Shown here one piece after another: positions 13,277-25,475 of a stretch of DNA of 64,000 nucleotides. A program made the position numbers and the translations under genes. The notes below the pieces were generated by a model that saw only the letters and a program-made list of their open reading frames with translations, was not told where the DNA came from and did no database searches. Numbering within the stretch: the stretch's first letter is position 1; the number at the start of each line of letters is the position of its first letter. This DNA is from Glutinoglossum americanum (lineage: Eukaryota; Ascomycota; Geoglossomycetes; Geoglossales; Geoglossaceae), in assembly GCA_020080175.1 (NCBI GenBank), contig JAGHQL010000021.1, positions 1 through 64,000 of the forward strand, given 5' to 3'.

Positions 13277-15075
13277 ATGAGTCAAGCAACAAAAGCCCAG
13301 TCCCAGAAGATATTCGAGAAGCTGAAGACAAAACCCGCAAATAAAGTGAGTGCTCAATCGAGAGGTGATACTAGAGGAGCTACACCTTTCAGGATTTCCC
13401 TATAGCACTGTACTCACTTAGTGCAGGTATGTTTCGATTGCGGTTCTAAAAACCCCACGTGGTCTTCTGTTCCCTTTGGCATATACCTCTGCCTTGACTG
13501 CTCGGCGAATCACCGGAACTTGGGAGTACATATCTCGTTCGTTAGATCCACTAATCTTGACCGTATGGATTTCATATTTCCGAATATCTCCAGTATGCTC
13601 TGAGCGGGACTAACATAGAATGTAGAATGGCAATGGGACCAGCTGCGAGTTATGAAAGTTGGAGGCAACGAGTCTGCCACAATGTACTTCCAATCGCATG
13701 GTGGATCAGCAGCTCTTGCTAGTAAAGACCCAAAGACAAAATATACGTCTAACGCCGCCGCAAAATACAAGGATGAACTCAAGCGGAGGGCTGCTTTGGA
13801 TGCAAATGAGTGCGTTACTCCGGCCACTTTGTTGAATGCACAACTAACAGTGCTATTACAAAGGTATCCCGAAGAGGTCGTTATCACCGATATCGTAGCT
13901 ACTGCTTCTACCGATGGTGCTTCTACACCAGCAAGCGAGCCCGACAACGACTTCTTCTCATCATGGGATAAACCGTCAATAAAGCGTCCAACGCCACCTC
14001 CTTCGCGCACTGCCACCCCTCCTGTGGTCGGCCGCACTCCTTCTCCATTCCTAAACGCCGGGCAAAACGGAACCCGATCCAAGTCACCCCTAGCGGAGAT
14101 AGAGACCGCTAGCAGGACCACTTCTTCTGCAGCGCTTCGCAAGACTACCACCGCGACAGGGCCAAGAAAAGCGAATGTTTTAGGATCGAAAAAGACGCAG
14201 AAGCTCGGCGCAAAAAAAATCGTCGCTTCTGATATTGACTTCGAAGCAGCTGAGAAAAAGGCTAGAGAAGAGGCTGAACGTATTGAAAAGTTGGGTTACA
14301 ACCCTGACACTGAAGATACCGCTGTCGCGGAAAAGGGAAAGGCTATATCCGGAGGGTCAATACCGGGTGGACCGAACATCATACACCCTACGCCAGTGAG
14401 CCCCAAGAGAGCTGGAATGGGCGTAGTAGGAGGACACGGGAGAAGTAACAGTGAGATAGAGAGGCTCGGCATGGGCGTTGGGCGACTTGGCTTCGGTCAA
14501 GTTGGAGGTGGAAAGGCTAACGCCGCCGCCGCGCCGAAGAAACTGGGTTTTGGCTCAACGGCCTCATCTAATAAAGCGATTGATGATGGTAAGATCTCTT
14601 GCCGTTGTCTAGTATTACCGTTGGTTGTCTATGACCTCTAATTAGCCCTCTACCACAGCAGATGATGAGAAATATGCCCGCAACAAGTTTGGCACCCAAA
14701 AGGGCATCTCCTCAGATGAGTTCTTTGGCCGCAATAACTTCGATCCCTCAGCTCAATCCGAAGCCCGATCTCGACTCCAAGGCTTTGAGAGCGCTAGTTC
14801 AATCTCCAGCAATCAGTATTTCGGTCGTCCAGAGGATGACGATGTTCCCGCTGACGATGGGTATGGCGATCTAGAGGGTGCAGCGAGAGATTTCGTTAGA
14901 AAGTTTGGCTTAACCGCGGGCGACGATTTGGATAACTTGACCGCTGTGTTGGGAGACGGAGCAAGCAAGCTACAAAGTGAGCTATTTCCCCCAATTCTAT
15001 TCACCCCGGTCTAGTCAATAGCGTCATCACTGACTTCATATTGCAGATGCTGTGCGCAATTATTTGAACAGCTAA
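13277..15075 (+). CDS. GLO3: ADP-ribosylation factor GTPase-activating protein, Glo3 type
   Basis: ArfGAP acting in COPI retrograde transport from Golgi to ER (family knowledge). Five exons: 13277-13345, 13427-13562, 13626-14588, 14662-14976 and 15047-15075; 503 aa. The ArfGAP zinc finger is complete: [17 protein letters not shown] then CLDCSANHR, followed by the arginine-finger region [11 protein letters not shown], joined over intron 2 to [16 protein letters not shown] long Ser/Pro/Thr-rich middle follows. The C-terminal ARFGAP2/3-type Glo3 motifs are visible as KLGFG repeats, [17 protein letters not shown] and [15 protein letters not shown], and the protein ends AVRNYLNS. Divergent from TIM21, with only about 310 bp between start codons. 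Confidence 0.94.
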
Positions 15076-16308
15076 ATCGTGTGTTTGAGGTACTGCGTCC
15101 GCTGCTAGGTTTCTGCTTTTAGCCTTTTATGGGCTCGTGGGAGGCGGGGAAGGATTCGGCGCGCGGATAGGCACTTCTCTGCGAAATGTAGAATGTGGAT
15201 GCTACAAAGTAACGCTGCAATGATGAGGGCGTTCTCGCAGGTGACATACTAGACCGAGGGATCTGTATATAGAAGTTCCTGTGGAGTCCTTTTTTGCGTT
15301 ATGAAGGTCCGTGTTTTCTCCAACGTTCTTTGATATCTAATAACAGTGCGATAAAGTGAACAAGCTCAAGGATCTAGCATTTTAATATTGTAGCGAGTCC
15401 ATTTTAGCGTATTCATCGATACGAGTTACTTTGCATGCATATCCTACTCGACAGCCGGGCTCAGTTGATTGCTTGTCTATCTCCCTTGACCGCATGCATG
15501 TGTCCGGAGCTGATTCAAGGCTGGTTAGTAAGCAGTCCAAGACATCCAATGCCTAGCGATCACACTACCATACCCCGAACAGCCCCCTCGGCCATCCGCA
15601 GGCTGCCTTCCACGGCAGGACTCGAAGACGCATGAGCATATCCAGGGTGTTTCATCACTCAGCTAAGACTCCGACAAAATCCCTCAAGGCGGAGTGCGTC
15701 GGGTAGCCAGAACCCAGTCGCATTCCCCACCACTCGCGCGTGCGGCTTTTTTCCTTTGGCGAGGGTGGTTTTCCTGACCTCCACTGATCTGGTGGTACGC
15801 GTCAGGCTGTTGTTGTTGTTTTGGAAGTGATATCCTACCTGATAGGGGCTTGCCGAATCAGCGGGCTGGGAATGTGCAGATGGGTGGGTGAGTGGTCAGC
15901 ATGTGCGGTGTTTATCTTAAACACCTAGGCTATTTTGCATGTAGGCCTTGATGCTGGTGGCATAGCTGAAATGCCCGTCTATTTTAACTCAGCTCCGTTG
16001 ATTCTGTTTCACTTGATATATCGTGAGTCATTGAGATCTGTGCCTTGTATCTTATATAAACCAAATTACCGGTTGCGGATCGCGGTCGTGTTCGTTGTGG
16101 CTACACATCCCTAAGCAAAATAAGTCTTGTTTTCACCGGCGTTTTCCTGTTTAAGTCTCCGCTCTATCTTACAAACCTCTACGGTAAGTCTCCGAGCTTG
16201 GATACAAACGATATCAACTTTCTCACAAGTTCTAGGTGTCATCACCCGGGACTTCTATCTTCAAGCCCCAGTTCGGCACCCATATTGTCAGTCATATAAA
16301 AGGCCAAT
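15076..16308. other. Intergenic with promoter of the acidic repeat gene
   Basis: About 1.2 kb. The proximal half is GLO3 3' sequence; the distal half contains a TATA element and a probable 5' UTR intron for the downstream acidic gene. No other coding sequence recognised. Confidence 0.5.
16053..16060 (+). promoter_or_regulatory. TATA box (TATATAAA)
   Basis: A perfect TATATAAA lies about 256 bp upstream of the acidic-repeat ATG. The leader after it contains a GTAAGT donor at 16184 and a TCTAG acceptor ending at 16235, consistent with a 52 nt 5' UTR intron. Such a canonical TATA is unusual among the promoters in this window and suggests a regulated or highly expressed gene. Confidence 0.5.
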
Positions 16309-16646
16309 ATGTCCGGCCAGCGTGACTGGGAGTACCAGGAGGAGGATGTCGAGGTTGAAGAAACTATCGAGGTTGAGGAAGAAGTCGATATCGAGGAAGT
16401 CGTAATTGAGGAAGACGAAGTGGAGGAGGACATCGTGATTGAGGAAACCGTTGAGGAAGTTGAGGTCGACGAGTATGTNNNNNNNNNNAGGAGGACATCG
16501 TGATTGAGGAAACCGTTGAGGAAGTTGAGGTCGACGAGTATGTCGAGGAGGACATCGTGATTGAGGAAACCGTTGAGGAAGTTGAGGTCGACGAGTATGT
16601 TGAGGAGGACGTTGAGATCGATGAGGAAGAGGAAGACGACTACTAA
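16309..16646 (+). CDS. Acidic tandem-repeat protein (Glu/Val/Asp-rich), split by an assembly gap
   Basis: The ATG at 16309 opens MSGQRDWEYQEEDVEVEE, then an almost pure E/V/I/D sequence. From about 16426 a 57 bp unit encodes a 19-residue repeat (EEDIVIEETVEEVEVDEYV). It appears once before the 10-N gap, once just after it and once more, before the end VEEDVEIDEEEEDDY and a TAA at 16644. There is no basic or hydrophobic domain, and Cys, Lys, Pro and Gly are essentially absent from the repeat part. The gap sits inside the tandem array, so copy number and length are unknown, and frame across it cannot be judged. I recognise no family; alternating E-V pattern suggests an extended or beta-prone acidic polymer. 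The upstream TATA box and leader intron support expression. Confidence 0.6.
16426..16607 (+). repeat. 57 bp tandem repeat inside the acidic gene
   Basis: Unit beginning gaggaggacatcgtgattga. Copies start at about 16426, just after the gap (about 16489) and about 16546. The copies are nearly identical at DNA level, which points to recent amplification or gene conversion. The sequence gap is probably the assembler failing on further copies. Confidence 0.85.
16479..16488. other. Assembly gap (10 N)
   Basis: Ten undetermined bases inside the tandem repeat of the acidic gene. A round number of N is normally a placeholder, so true length is unknown. Confidence 0.98.
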
Positions 16647-17520
16647 GTCGAGGAAGTCAAGACGTCAAGAAGGATATGTGATTTGAAAAAAAAAAAAAAG
16701 GTGCGGGAAGCAGGGCGGGCTGCGGATGGCAGTCGTCAACGGTGATTTCACTCTTTTCCTCTCGAATTCCCATATTAGTTGGTCCGGATAAGAAGAATGT
16801 ACTGGCGTCGTTACGGTTCCTCCCCTTTTTGCTTCATCACACTCCTTTTTCGTACCTTCTTTCCTACATGTACCTTCTAACAATCTATAACATGCTTGTC
16901 CTTGAGGTAATTCCTAAAAAACCTCCAGGTTTAGTGCACGCCGTTAAACGACTAACGCGCACAGAACCTAATTTATGTGTGAAAACATTTGGGGGACTGC
17001 TTTTTTCCTTTATTGTTTACTATTTAGTGTGGATGGCCGTGCTCAATATTAGTGCATTCATTTCGCAGTGGGAGATGTATCTGGTAGCCGGTTTGCGCGA
17101 AAAAACACCCCTATAAGCTCACAGGTATTTGGAAGGAGGTGTGTGGGTAGTGGCTGTTGGTTCAAGTGGCACCCCCTATAGGTTTGCTTGGTCCAGAAAT
17201 TTCTGAATGTCTTGAGGCCGGAAAGGATATCCCGCGGGGTACTACAAACCGGGATAAACTATTCCAAATTTGGGAAGTAGACAGAAGGGTGTAAGTAGAA
17301 CACTGAACCCTTTTTTGCCTTGGGTTCGAACCTTGGTGCCCCCCCTTTTTCCCGGTAACCTAAATCCTCCTTTCTTATACTACATATCTTTCTAGCAAAA
17401 CTAGGTCTCGAGGGAACCCCGGCCTGGTTTCCCAAGCCTTGTCGTTCCCCAAGGTCACATAGACCCACCGCTAATCACGAACCCACTAGTCTCTCTTTTG
17501 ATATCTCTTTTCATGGATGC
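16647..17520. other. Convergent intergenic region
   Basis: Between the acidic gene (plus) and the folate enzyme (minus). An A-run at about 16685 follows the acidic gene. A plus-strand open frame at 16742-17116 has no recognisable similarity. A GGTTCGAACC string near 17323 is not part of a foldable tRNA that I can see. Confidence 0.5.
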
Positions 17521-19176
17521 TCAAACTCTCCAAATTGCATCCGCCATCTTCACTACCTTAGCCATTTCCGCTACATCATGCACCCTCACAATATCCGCAC
17601 CGCCAGCTACGCAAGCCGCCAACGCCCCGGCCGTTCCCCAGGTTCTATCCTTCGGCTCTGAAACACCCGTGATCTTTCCAACAAACCCCTTCCGACTCGG
17701 CCCAACTAACCAAGGTAGCCCATGTAGCCCCTCAAAACCCCGCAGAGTATTGAGGCTCCGTAAGATCTCGAGGTTCTGGGTCTGCCTCTTCGCAAATCCA
17801 ATACCGGGGTCAAGGATCATGCGCCAGCGCCGAATACCGGCTGCCTCTGCGGTTTGAATGCGATCGGATAACTCTCTTGCTACCGTTGGAATGACGCCAC
17901 TGGGGTAGTCCGTTAAAGATGACATGTTGATTGGGGTACCTCTAGAATGCATAAGGCAGACTGTACAGCCTAGACGTGCCAAGGTGGGTAACATATTTGG
18001 ATCCATTACGCCAGCTGAGATGTCGTTGATAATATCTGCGCCAGCGGCGACAGCGGCCTCGGCGACTGAGGCGCGATACGTGTCGATGCTTATGCATACA
18101 TGGCGAACCAGCGGTGAGGAGCGGATTGCATTGATTGCGGGCAGAACACGGGCAAGCTCCTCTTGCTCGCCGACATCAGTAGCACCAGGACGCGTGGATT
18201 GGCCGCCGATATCTATGATGGAAGCGCCTGAAGAGATGAAAGCGGAAACCGTGTTAACGATACTGATGGGGTCGTTGCTGTGATTTCCACCATCGGAGAA
18301 GGAATCCGGTGATAGATTTAGAATGGCCATGACCATGGTGGACTTGGCGGGGGAAAGACTTGTTAACGGAGGTAAAGAAGGAGATAGGGGAGTTAGCGTC
18401 GAAAGAGGAGTGGCCGATGGGGGTAGAGCATTTAGATGTGATAAGAGCGAGGTGTGGAGGTGCGATGAAGGGATTATTCGGTGGGGGATTAGTCTGATGG
18501 ACAAGTTTTAAACTGAATTCCTTCCCGAGTGTTTCTAGGGACAAGCTTACTCGCAGAGCGGGCGTAAGACAAATTCTCGCTCAAGCATTAACTTATGGGG
18601 AATAGTAAGTCTTTCCTCATCCACAGTGAGACCATCATAGAGGAGAATATCAAGATCAATATTTCGAGGCCCCTTATCTACCAGCTTTTTCCGGCCTAGT
18701 GATTTCTCGATATCTTGCAGCTGATCTAGGAGCTCAATTGGTGCTAGGGAGGTCTCTACCTAATAGTAGCAAGGTCAAAATGTTTCAGCTAAAGAATGAG
18801 ATGTCGAGCCGTAGGGACACCTAAAGTAACTAGATTTATTACTAACCTCACACGCTCCATTGACGAATCGTGGCTGTTCTTCAACGTACATGGCCTCTGT
18901 TTCCCAAAGTCCACTCGTTCGTACAACTCCAATGCCTCGTAGGTCCATCTCCATACAAGCCTTTTGGATCTCTCCAATTCTATCCCCTAAATTACTACCC
19001 AAGGCAATAAACGCTTGGTGTTTCCCTCTAGCATTCAGTTGGGCTATAAGCCCAGAGTCAGCGCTACCGTGCATTGCCTCTGCCCGCGACGATGCAGTAT
19101 TGTGGATCCCCAATCCATGATAGTAAGGGAATATTAGACGTGGCACTCGGCTTCGAAGTGTAAAAGGCAAGGACAT
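17521..19176 (-). CDS. FOL1: Bifunctional folate enzyme: HPPK-dihydropteroate synthase
   Basis: Catalyses pyrophosphorylation of hydroxymethyl-dihydropterin and its condensation with p-aminobenzoate in folate synthesis, expected in mitochondria. Exons 19176-18847, 18759-18551 and 18493-17521 give 503 aa (an ATG at 19185 would add three residues). An Arg-rich leader (MSLPFTLRSRVPRLIF) fits a mitochondrial presequence. The HPPK domain has AFIALGSNLGDR, VRTSGLWETEAMYVEEQPRFVNGACE, and the signature GPRNIDLDILLYDG. The DHPS domain has MAILNLSPDSFSDGG, ASIIDIGGQSTRPGA, INDISAG, LDPGIGFAK and LVGPSRKGFVG. Yeast Fol1 is trifunctional with N-terminal dihydroneopterin aldolase repeats; these are absent here, because the presequence runs straight into HPPK. 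The symbol is used in that reduced sense. Confidence 0.93.
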
Positions 19177-19377
19177 CCGTAACAATAACTCGTATATGAG
19201 AAACTCGCAAGTCCATTATTCCTCAAGAAAGTGTGGGGTACTTTAATTTATCCCGCTCAGAAGGTGTGCCGCTTTTATCACGTGTTTCAAAAATTTGTTG
19301 ACGCGAACTCGGGAGATGTAGTTCTAACCACTACCAGGCTCGCAACAAAACAGCTCGGGGAACAATTGAAGTTTACC

Positions 19378-20419
19378 ATGACACTAGCGGATATTCCAAC
19401 ACCTATAGTGCTATCGCTGGCAGCCATAGGATTTACCTATGTCTTTGCAAAGATACTAAGCTACTTGCGAGTTATATTCAGTTTATTTCTGCTGAGCGGC
19501 GTCTCCGTAAGTCAACTTGAGAACCCCTCAAGGGATAACTGGTTGACCATCAGTGTAGCTGCGGAAATTCGGACCAAAGGGCTCGTGGGCAGTGATTACC
19601 GGTGCGTCAGATGGCATTGGCAAAGAGTTCGCACTTCAATTAGCTTCGAAAGGCTTCAATGTAGTTCTTGTGTCCCGCACCCAAGGCAAGCTGGAAGCCC
19701 TTGCCAAGGAGATCGAGTCAAAATATGCCGACATCCAGAGCAAAATACTGGCTATGGACTTCGCGAAGAACAGCGATGGAGACTATGGTCGATTGATGGC
19801 GCTAGTTGATGGCTTGGACGTGGCGGTCCTTATCAACAATGTCGGAAAGTCCCACGATATTCCGGTTCCATTTGTCCTCACGCCTTCACAAGAGATGAAT
19901 GACATTGTCGCTATAAACTGTGTCGGTACTCTTAAAGTCACACGGATCGTAGCTCCAGGTATGGCACAACGTCGTCGCGGCCTCATTCTTACAATGGGTT
20001 CTTTCGGGGGTCTTTTACCAACACCGCTCCTCGCCACATATTCCGGGAGCAAGGCGTTCCTTCAGCAGTGGTCAACAGCGCTCGGCTCCGAACTTAGACC
20101 TCATGGTGTCCAAGTAGAACTCGTCTTGAGCTATCTTGTCACGTCTTCCATGTCGAAGATTCGCCGGCCAAGCATGTTTATCCCAAACCCAAAGAACTTT
20201 GTCCAGGCAGTTTTGGGAAAGATTGGACGAAGTGGGGGAGCGCAGGGTATTGCACACACATCTACACCTTATTGGTCGCATGGGATTATGCATTGGGCTT
20301 TGGCAGTATTTTTGGGGTTGTCGAATCCATTTGTAGTGGATAGGAATAAGGTTATGCACGAGAGTATTAGAAGGCGTGCACTGAAAAAGCAACAAAGGGA
20401 GGGGAAGAAGATCCTTTGA
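19378..20419 (+). CDS. IFA38: Very-long-chain 3-oxoacyl-CoA reductase
   Basis: ER membrane short-chain dehydrogenase for the first reduction of the very-long-chain fatty acid elongation cycle. Two exons, 19378-19506 and 19559-20419, give 329 aa. Exon 1 is an N-terminal membrane anchor ([20 protein letters not shown]). Exon 2 carries the Rossmann fold: [19 protein letters not shown] (cofactor loop), [13 protein letters not shown], the serine of TMGSFGG, and the catalytic Y-x3-K in [11 protein letters not shown]. The C-terminus has a second hydrophobic stretch ([16 protein letters not shown]) and a lysine-rich end (KKQQREGKK), compatible with an ER-retention dilysine-like signal. Length and order match KAR/HSD17B12 proteins. 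Divergent from the folate gene with about 200 bp between start codons. Confidence 0.94.
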
Positions 20420-20878
20420 GCCAGAATCCTCGAGCGACTTGAAAGGTGGCTGAAGCTACTGATGCTTTCTTGCTTTGCAGATTACTCGAGCGAGTTAGAG
20501 CCGCATCGCTCCACCTGACTCAGTAACAAAGAAATAATAAAACAACACTGTCCTAGTCATATGAATCCATTTTGAATAGTGTAATTCATGCCGAGTACTA
20601 TTTTGCAGACTCTAAATTATCACGCTACGTCCTTTTTGGAGCTTACCTAATTCGAAAGTTTAGGTCTGTTGTCTGTTGTCTGTTGTCGCAAAAGCCCTTT
20701 CCAGCACCCTCCAAGCCCAAGTCCCTCTCTTCCGTTCTGGAGCCACGGCATCATAGGGCTCAATTACCTCTCGTTCGTCTTGCCCGCAGCTTCTCCTTGA
20801 AAACTACAAGCTTTTCAGCTACAGGATTTTGCTAAGAAAGGCCTAGAGAAAAGCGCGGTTCAAGCAACGGTTCCTTCG
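20420..20878. other. Intergenic IFA38 to NUP170
   Basis: IFA38 3' UTR and NUP170 promoter. A tctgttgtctgttgtctgttg triplet-like direct repeat sits near 20667. No gene seen. Confidence 0.5.
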
Positions 20879-23800
20879 ATGTCTTTCCATGTTCAGACTC
20901 CACAACGTCCACTACCAGGCGCATACTTTATGACACCTGCACTGAGCAGACCTCAGGCGAGCTCAGCTGTTCATCCTCCTCTTTTCCGTTCTAATTCAAC
21001 TTCATCATTGCATGGCTCCGTGGATACTGGACAGGCCGCTTCGACTACCCCAATAGCTCCTGCAGAGATTTTGAAGCCGATAGAACGGGCGGCGAGGACT
21101 ATCAACGAGACTCTAGCACAGGAGGCAAGGTATCCTGAGCTAGACAACTATATCGGCCGTACGTTTCTTTCCCATAACTGAAGTCAACATGCTAACACCC
21201 CGTAGAAGGCATTTCCTCCGACTATGACACTCCTCTCACGCCAGCATGGGCACCCTTCCAAAAGTCCAAAATCTACAACATTCCAGACAAGATCTTCGAG
21301 CAATACAATGAAGCTCAAGTCTCGACCATGATGGGCCTATTCGCTGAGCTCGGGCATGCATGGATATCAATTGACAACTCGCTTTACTTGTGGGACTACT
21401 CACACCCGAACCCTGAATTAATAGGCTTCGAGGAGCAACCGAACACTATCACAGCCGTCAAGTTGGTCGCGCCGCGCCCAGGCGTTTTTGTGTCGAGCAT
21501 CAATTTTCTTCTCGTAGTTGCTACTACCAGCGATATCTTCTTGATTGGGTTATCTTGCCAACCTAATCCAGCGGGTGGTAAAATCGTTACGCTCTATCAA
21601 ACACGTATGTCTTTATCGGTCAGGGGAATGGACATCAATGTAATCGAGGGGTCTATGGCTTCCGGGAGGGTTTTTTTTTCGGGAAGGCACGCTCATGATG
21701 TTTTTGAGATCACATATCAGGTATAAGCTATTCTTAGCGTTAGGGTGTGCTCGCTGACAACTAGTAGCAAGAAGAGAAGTGGTTCCAGAAACGCTGCGGT
21801 AAAATTAACCATACCAGCAAAGGGTTCTCGGCGCTCAACCCTGGTCTTGGATTGTTAGGGCATGCTTCCCAAGGTATAGCCTCCACTATGTTCTATTTGC
21901 GCAGAAATCTGACCACGGTAACTACCAGAATACGTTGTACAGATAGCTATCGACGATACCCGCAACCTCCTTTACACACTGTCATCAAAGTCAACAATTA
22001 GAACCTTTCACCTCAGACCCAACAACGCGCTAGATCTAGCCATTACCCAGACGCTAGCTTACACATTCTCAAATGTCCGACACATGGTCTCTCGCACAGA
22101 ACTAATAAATATCGATACCCCTATTGTTTCCATTAACCCTATCTCAGCAAACGAGGCTTCTAAGCTGCACCTTATGGCAACAACTTCTACTGGGTGCCGG
22201 CTATTTCTTAGCGCAACTTCTTCCTTCGGCTGGACAGCCACGGATTCCGGAGCTCCCACGAGCATGCAAGTCCAGCACGTCAAATTTCCTCCACCAGAAT
22301 CTCCCAGTCAACCCACCCAAAGGTCACCCGGTCAATTAACGCCTTATCAGGCTAACGAAGCGATTGACACGTCTTCCAAATCGCTAATTCCGACCCGAGC
22401 GGCTGTTAGGTATGCTCCGGGATATTGCCTCTGTTTTACCAACAAGGTATCGGGAGGTGCTACCGACACTCTCTTTATTTCGTCCCCAGATTCCGGACGG
22501 ATTGCTAGACCTCAAGACCAACCACAGCTTGCGAGATATCGCGAACACGGAACGTGGATGTCTCTGGAAAGCCGGGCCGAAGATATTGGGTTGATCACTC
22601 CACCATTTGCCGCAGCTCCTACCCCAGCAGGATTTGGAAACGAACTAGCAATTCAATTTGATAAGCCAGCAACAGAAATCGCAATCCTCACAAACACCGG
22701 AGTACATATTGTCAGGCGAAAACGGTTAGTTGATATCTTTGCCGCGGCGATCCGGTATGGCCGGGGGGATGATGGGCTTGAGGGCGAAGTTAAGAAGTTC
22801 GTTCGTCTATACGGCCGCGGCGAGACTACTGCTACTGCACTTGCTGTAGCGTGTGGCCAAGGCCTGGATGTCATGTCTGACTCCCGGATCGTCAAGGTCA
22901 CTGATCCTGAAATCTTAGAAATCTCTCGGAAGGTGTTCATCGAGTATGGTGGCAAACCGATATTGAACGAGAATTCCGTTCTGGATCAATCGATACCCGC
23001 GATTGACAACGTGCGGCCATCACCAAGGCATGAGGGGACAGCACTCTACATATCACGGCTTGTGCGGTCAATTTGGAAAGCCCCGGTAATTCGGGAAGGT
23101 ACAACACCAATGGGAGGGCTTACCGTCAGCTCCACTGTACCACTCGAGAAACTACAAAACATCCAGCGGGATTTGACAAAGTTACAGGAATTCCTAGACA
23201 CAAACAAGAGCTTCATTGATGGCTTAGCTGGTCCGGAATCACTACTACGAATTACGACCAAGCAGGAAGAGATCTCTCTGCAGGCCGAACATCGAGCGTT
23301 AAATTCGCTTGTTTGCTTGATTGACGGCATTATCGAAGGCATATCTTTTGTTTTGGTCTTGTTCGACGATCGCGTAGAACAGATCATACTCTCACTGAAG
23401 GACACGTTCAGACAGCGGGCAAGAGAGCTCACCTACGAGAGGCTCTTTGCGACAAATAGTGGGAAGGAATTAGCAAAGGAACTAGTGAAAGCAATTGTAA
23501 ATCGAAGCATTGCCGCCGGGTCAAATGTCGACACTATTGCCGAGGCGCTGCGGAGACGATGCGGTAGCTTCTGTAGCGCAGACGATGCCATCATTTTCAA
23601 GTCTCAAGAGCTGCTGAAGAAAGCCTCGGAAGTTGGCGGCACCTCCGATCTCGGCCGAAATCTCCTGCGAGAAAGTTTGAGGCTATTTGAGCAGGTCGCA
23701 TCAAGTTTGAAAATGGAGGCTTTGAAGGTGGCAGCTGAGCAGTTTACCTCAATGCAATTCTACGCTGGTAGGTTAGATGCGCTCTACGCTGTGTTCTAGT

Positions 23801-25475
23801 ACTGACAGACTTAGGGGCTATCCAACTGGCTTTAAGTGTTGCTAGAGAATCTGACAGAGGCAATCAAGCCCTGGCCTACATTGCGGCCGGGTTGCCGGAA
23901 CAGGTTTGTGCAACCCAAAACAATCACCTACCAATGGCTAATTTGTATAGGATGACCGGCGTCGCCTTCTTGAAACACGGATCAACTGTTATAAGATGAT
24001 ATTTGATATATTAACTGCTGTTGACCTAGCAACAAGCCAATCTCCGGAAAAAGTTGATGGCCACTATACAAGGAGCGCTAGGCTACGGAGTGAGGCATAT
24101 GGCGTGGTTCACACTTCGGAAGACGAAGTCTTCCAGAATAGCTTGTACGACTGGTATATCGACAATGGATGGAATGACCGCCTCCTAGAAGTCGAATCAC
24201 CTTACATCATTGCCTATCTGAAACGAAAATTTACTGAGAGCCCAGCGTTTGCGGACCTTCTATGGAACTACCACGCTCAAAGAGGGCAGTACTATGAAGC
24301 AGCGAGAGTCCAGCTGGAGCTAGCAAAGATCGAAATCCACAATGATAGATTCCGCATTCCGTTGGAAAAGCGAATCGAGTATCTCAGTAGAGCAAAGGCA
24401 AATGCTTCAATACATACCATCGGTGTCGGGCGCCAATCCCGCCAGACTCTTCTCCACCAGATCTCTGAGCTGTTGGAGGTTGCTAACATCCAGGACGACC
24501 TTCTACAGAGGCTAAAGGTTGACCCGCGACTATCACCGGCGAAGAGGGAAGAGATCCTCACGGAACTGAACGGTCCTATTATCGGTCTCACTGATGTTAG
24601 TAATTCCCAACCCCCACGCGATTCGCGATCTTGAAACTTACTCGTTTGTCCTCTTTTGGTAGCTCTTCAACGAATTTGTCGACAAAGCTGGCTATTTCGA
24701 TCTCTCTCTATTGATCTATCAGGCAGCGGATCACCAAAACCCCACTCATATCAAGGCGGCGTGGCAGAGTCTTATACTGGAAGTTCACAGTGCAACCACA
24801 GAGAAAGGGGAACCACAACCTTACGAAGCCGTTGCAGAAACTGTCCGGAGTATGGGCAATCGGCTCGGCCTTTCTGAAAATACTTTTCCAATCGGTATGG
24901 CAACGATCCACCCAATGACCCACAGCAAACAGGAAGAAAAGCTGATTAATATTTTCTCAAGATACTCTCTTCCGCGAACTTAGGACCTACTCCGTCGAAC
25001 ACCAACTCGACGTTGGCCCACCTACGTGGGTTGTTGACACCTTCATCGACCTTCAGGTTCCCTACGAAGCCATCTCCTCCGTTCTTGAAAGCATGCTATA
25101 TCACGACGAAGCCCCATTTACTGGTAATAACCGGAAATTCATAGCTAACGACATTGTGTATCTGGTCAGCCGCTGGTGGGAGGATGACAGAGGCGGAAAA
25201 CTGTTTGGCAGCGAAGCCACGAGAGCTAAAATAACGCAATTGCTAGCCGTATTGGCACAAGCCCAATATCTCACCAGGACGGAGAGAGAGGGCGTGCAGA
25301 GATGGTTGAATAGGGTAAGCCTGGCCCGTGGGTGACATACACCGCTTTGGACTAGCAATATCCAAGTTTCTTGCTCCTTACTCCTGCTGCTGAGATACGA
25401 AGCGGGTTGGATAAACCGGGGCTCCTATTTGTCATTTTAAAATTTCTGTCTCGGCTGGTGGAGCGTGTACGCTAG
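20879..25475 (+). CDS. NUP170: Inner-ring nucleoporin Nup170 (Nup155/Nup157 family)
   Basis: Scaffold nucleoporin of the inner ring linking membrane and central channel of the nuclear pore (family knowledge). Nine exons join in frame: 20879-21158, 21206-21720, 21768-21873, 21929-23767, 23815-23903, 23951-24595, 24663-24894, 24962-25314 and 25356-25475; 1392 aa, as expected. A disordered N-terminus (QTPQRPLPGAYFMTPALSRP) precedes the beta-propeller region, recognised by DNYIGQGISSDYDTP, FQKSKIYNIPDKIFEQYNEA and VFFSGRHAHDVFEITYQ. The C-terminal alpha-solenoid carries LEERLQ-like helices, DDRRRLLETRINCYKMI, NSLYDWYIDNGWNDRLLE and RWWEDDRGGKLFGSE. Exon 8 uses an AAG acceptor. The last exon (ending LKFLSRLVERVR) is poorly conserved and is the weakest part of the model. 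Confidence 0.94.

Noticed and set aside
16742-17116. 124-codon plus-strand open frame
   Set aside because: No similarity, no leader or splice structure, and it lies in the 3' flank of the acidic gene.
17318-17335. GGTTCGAACC string looking like a tRNA T-loop
   Set aside because: No A-box at the right distance and no cloverleaf pairing on either strand.
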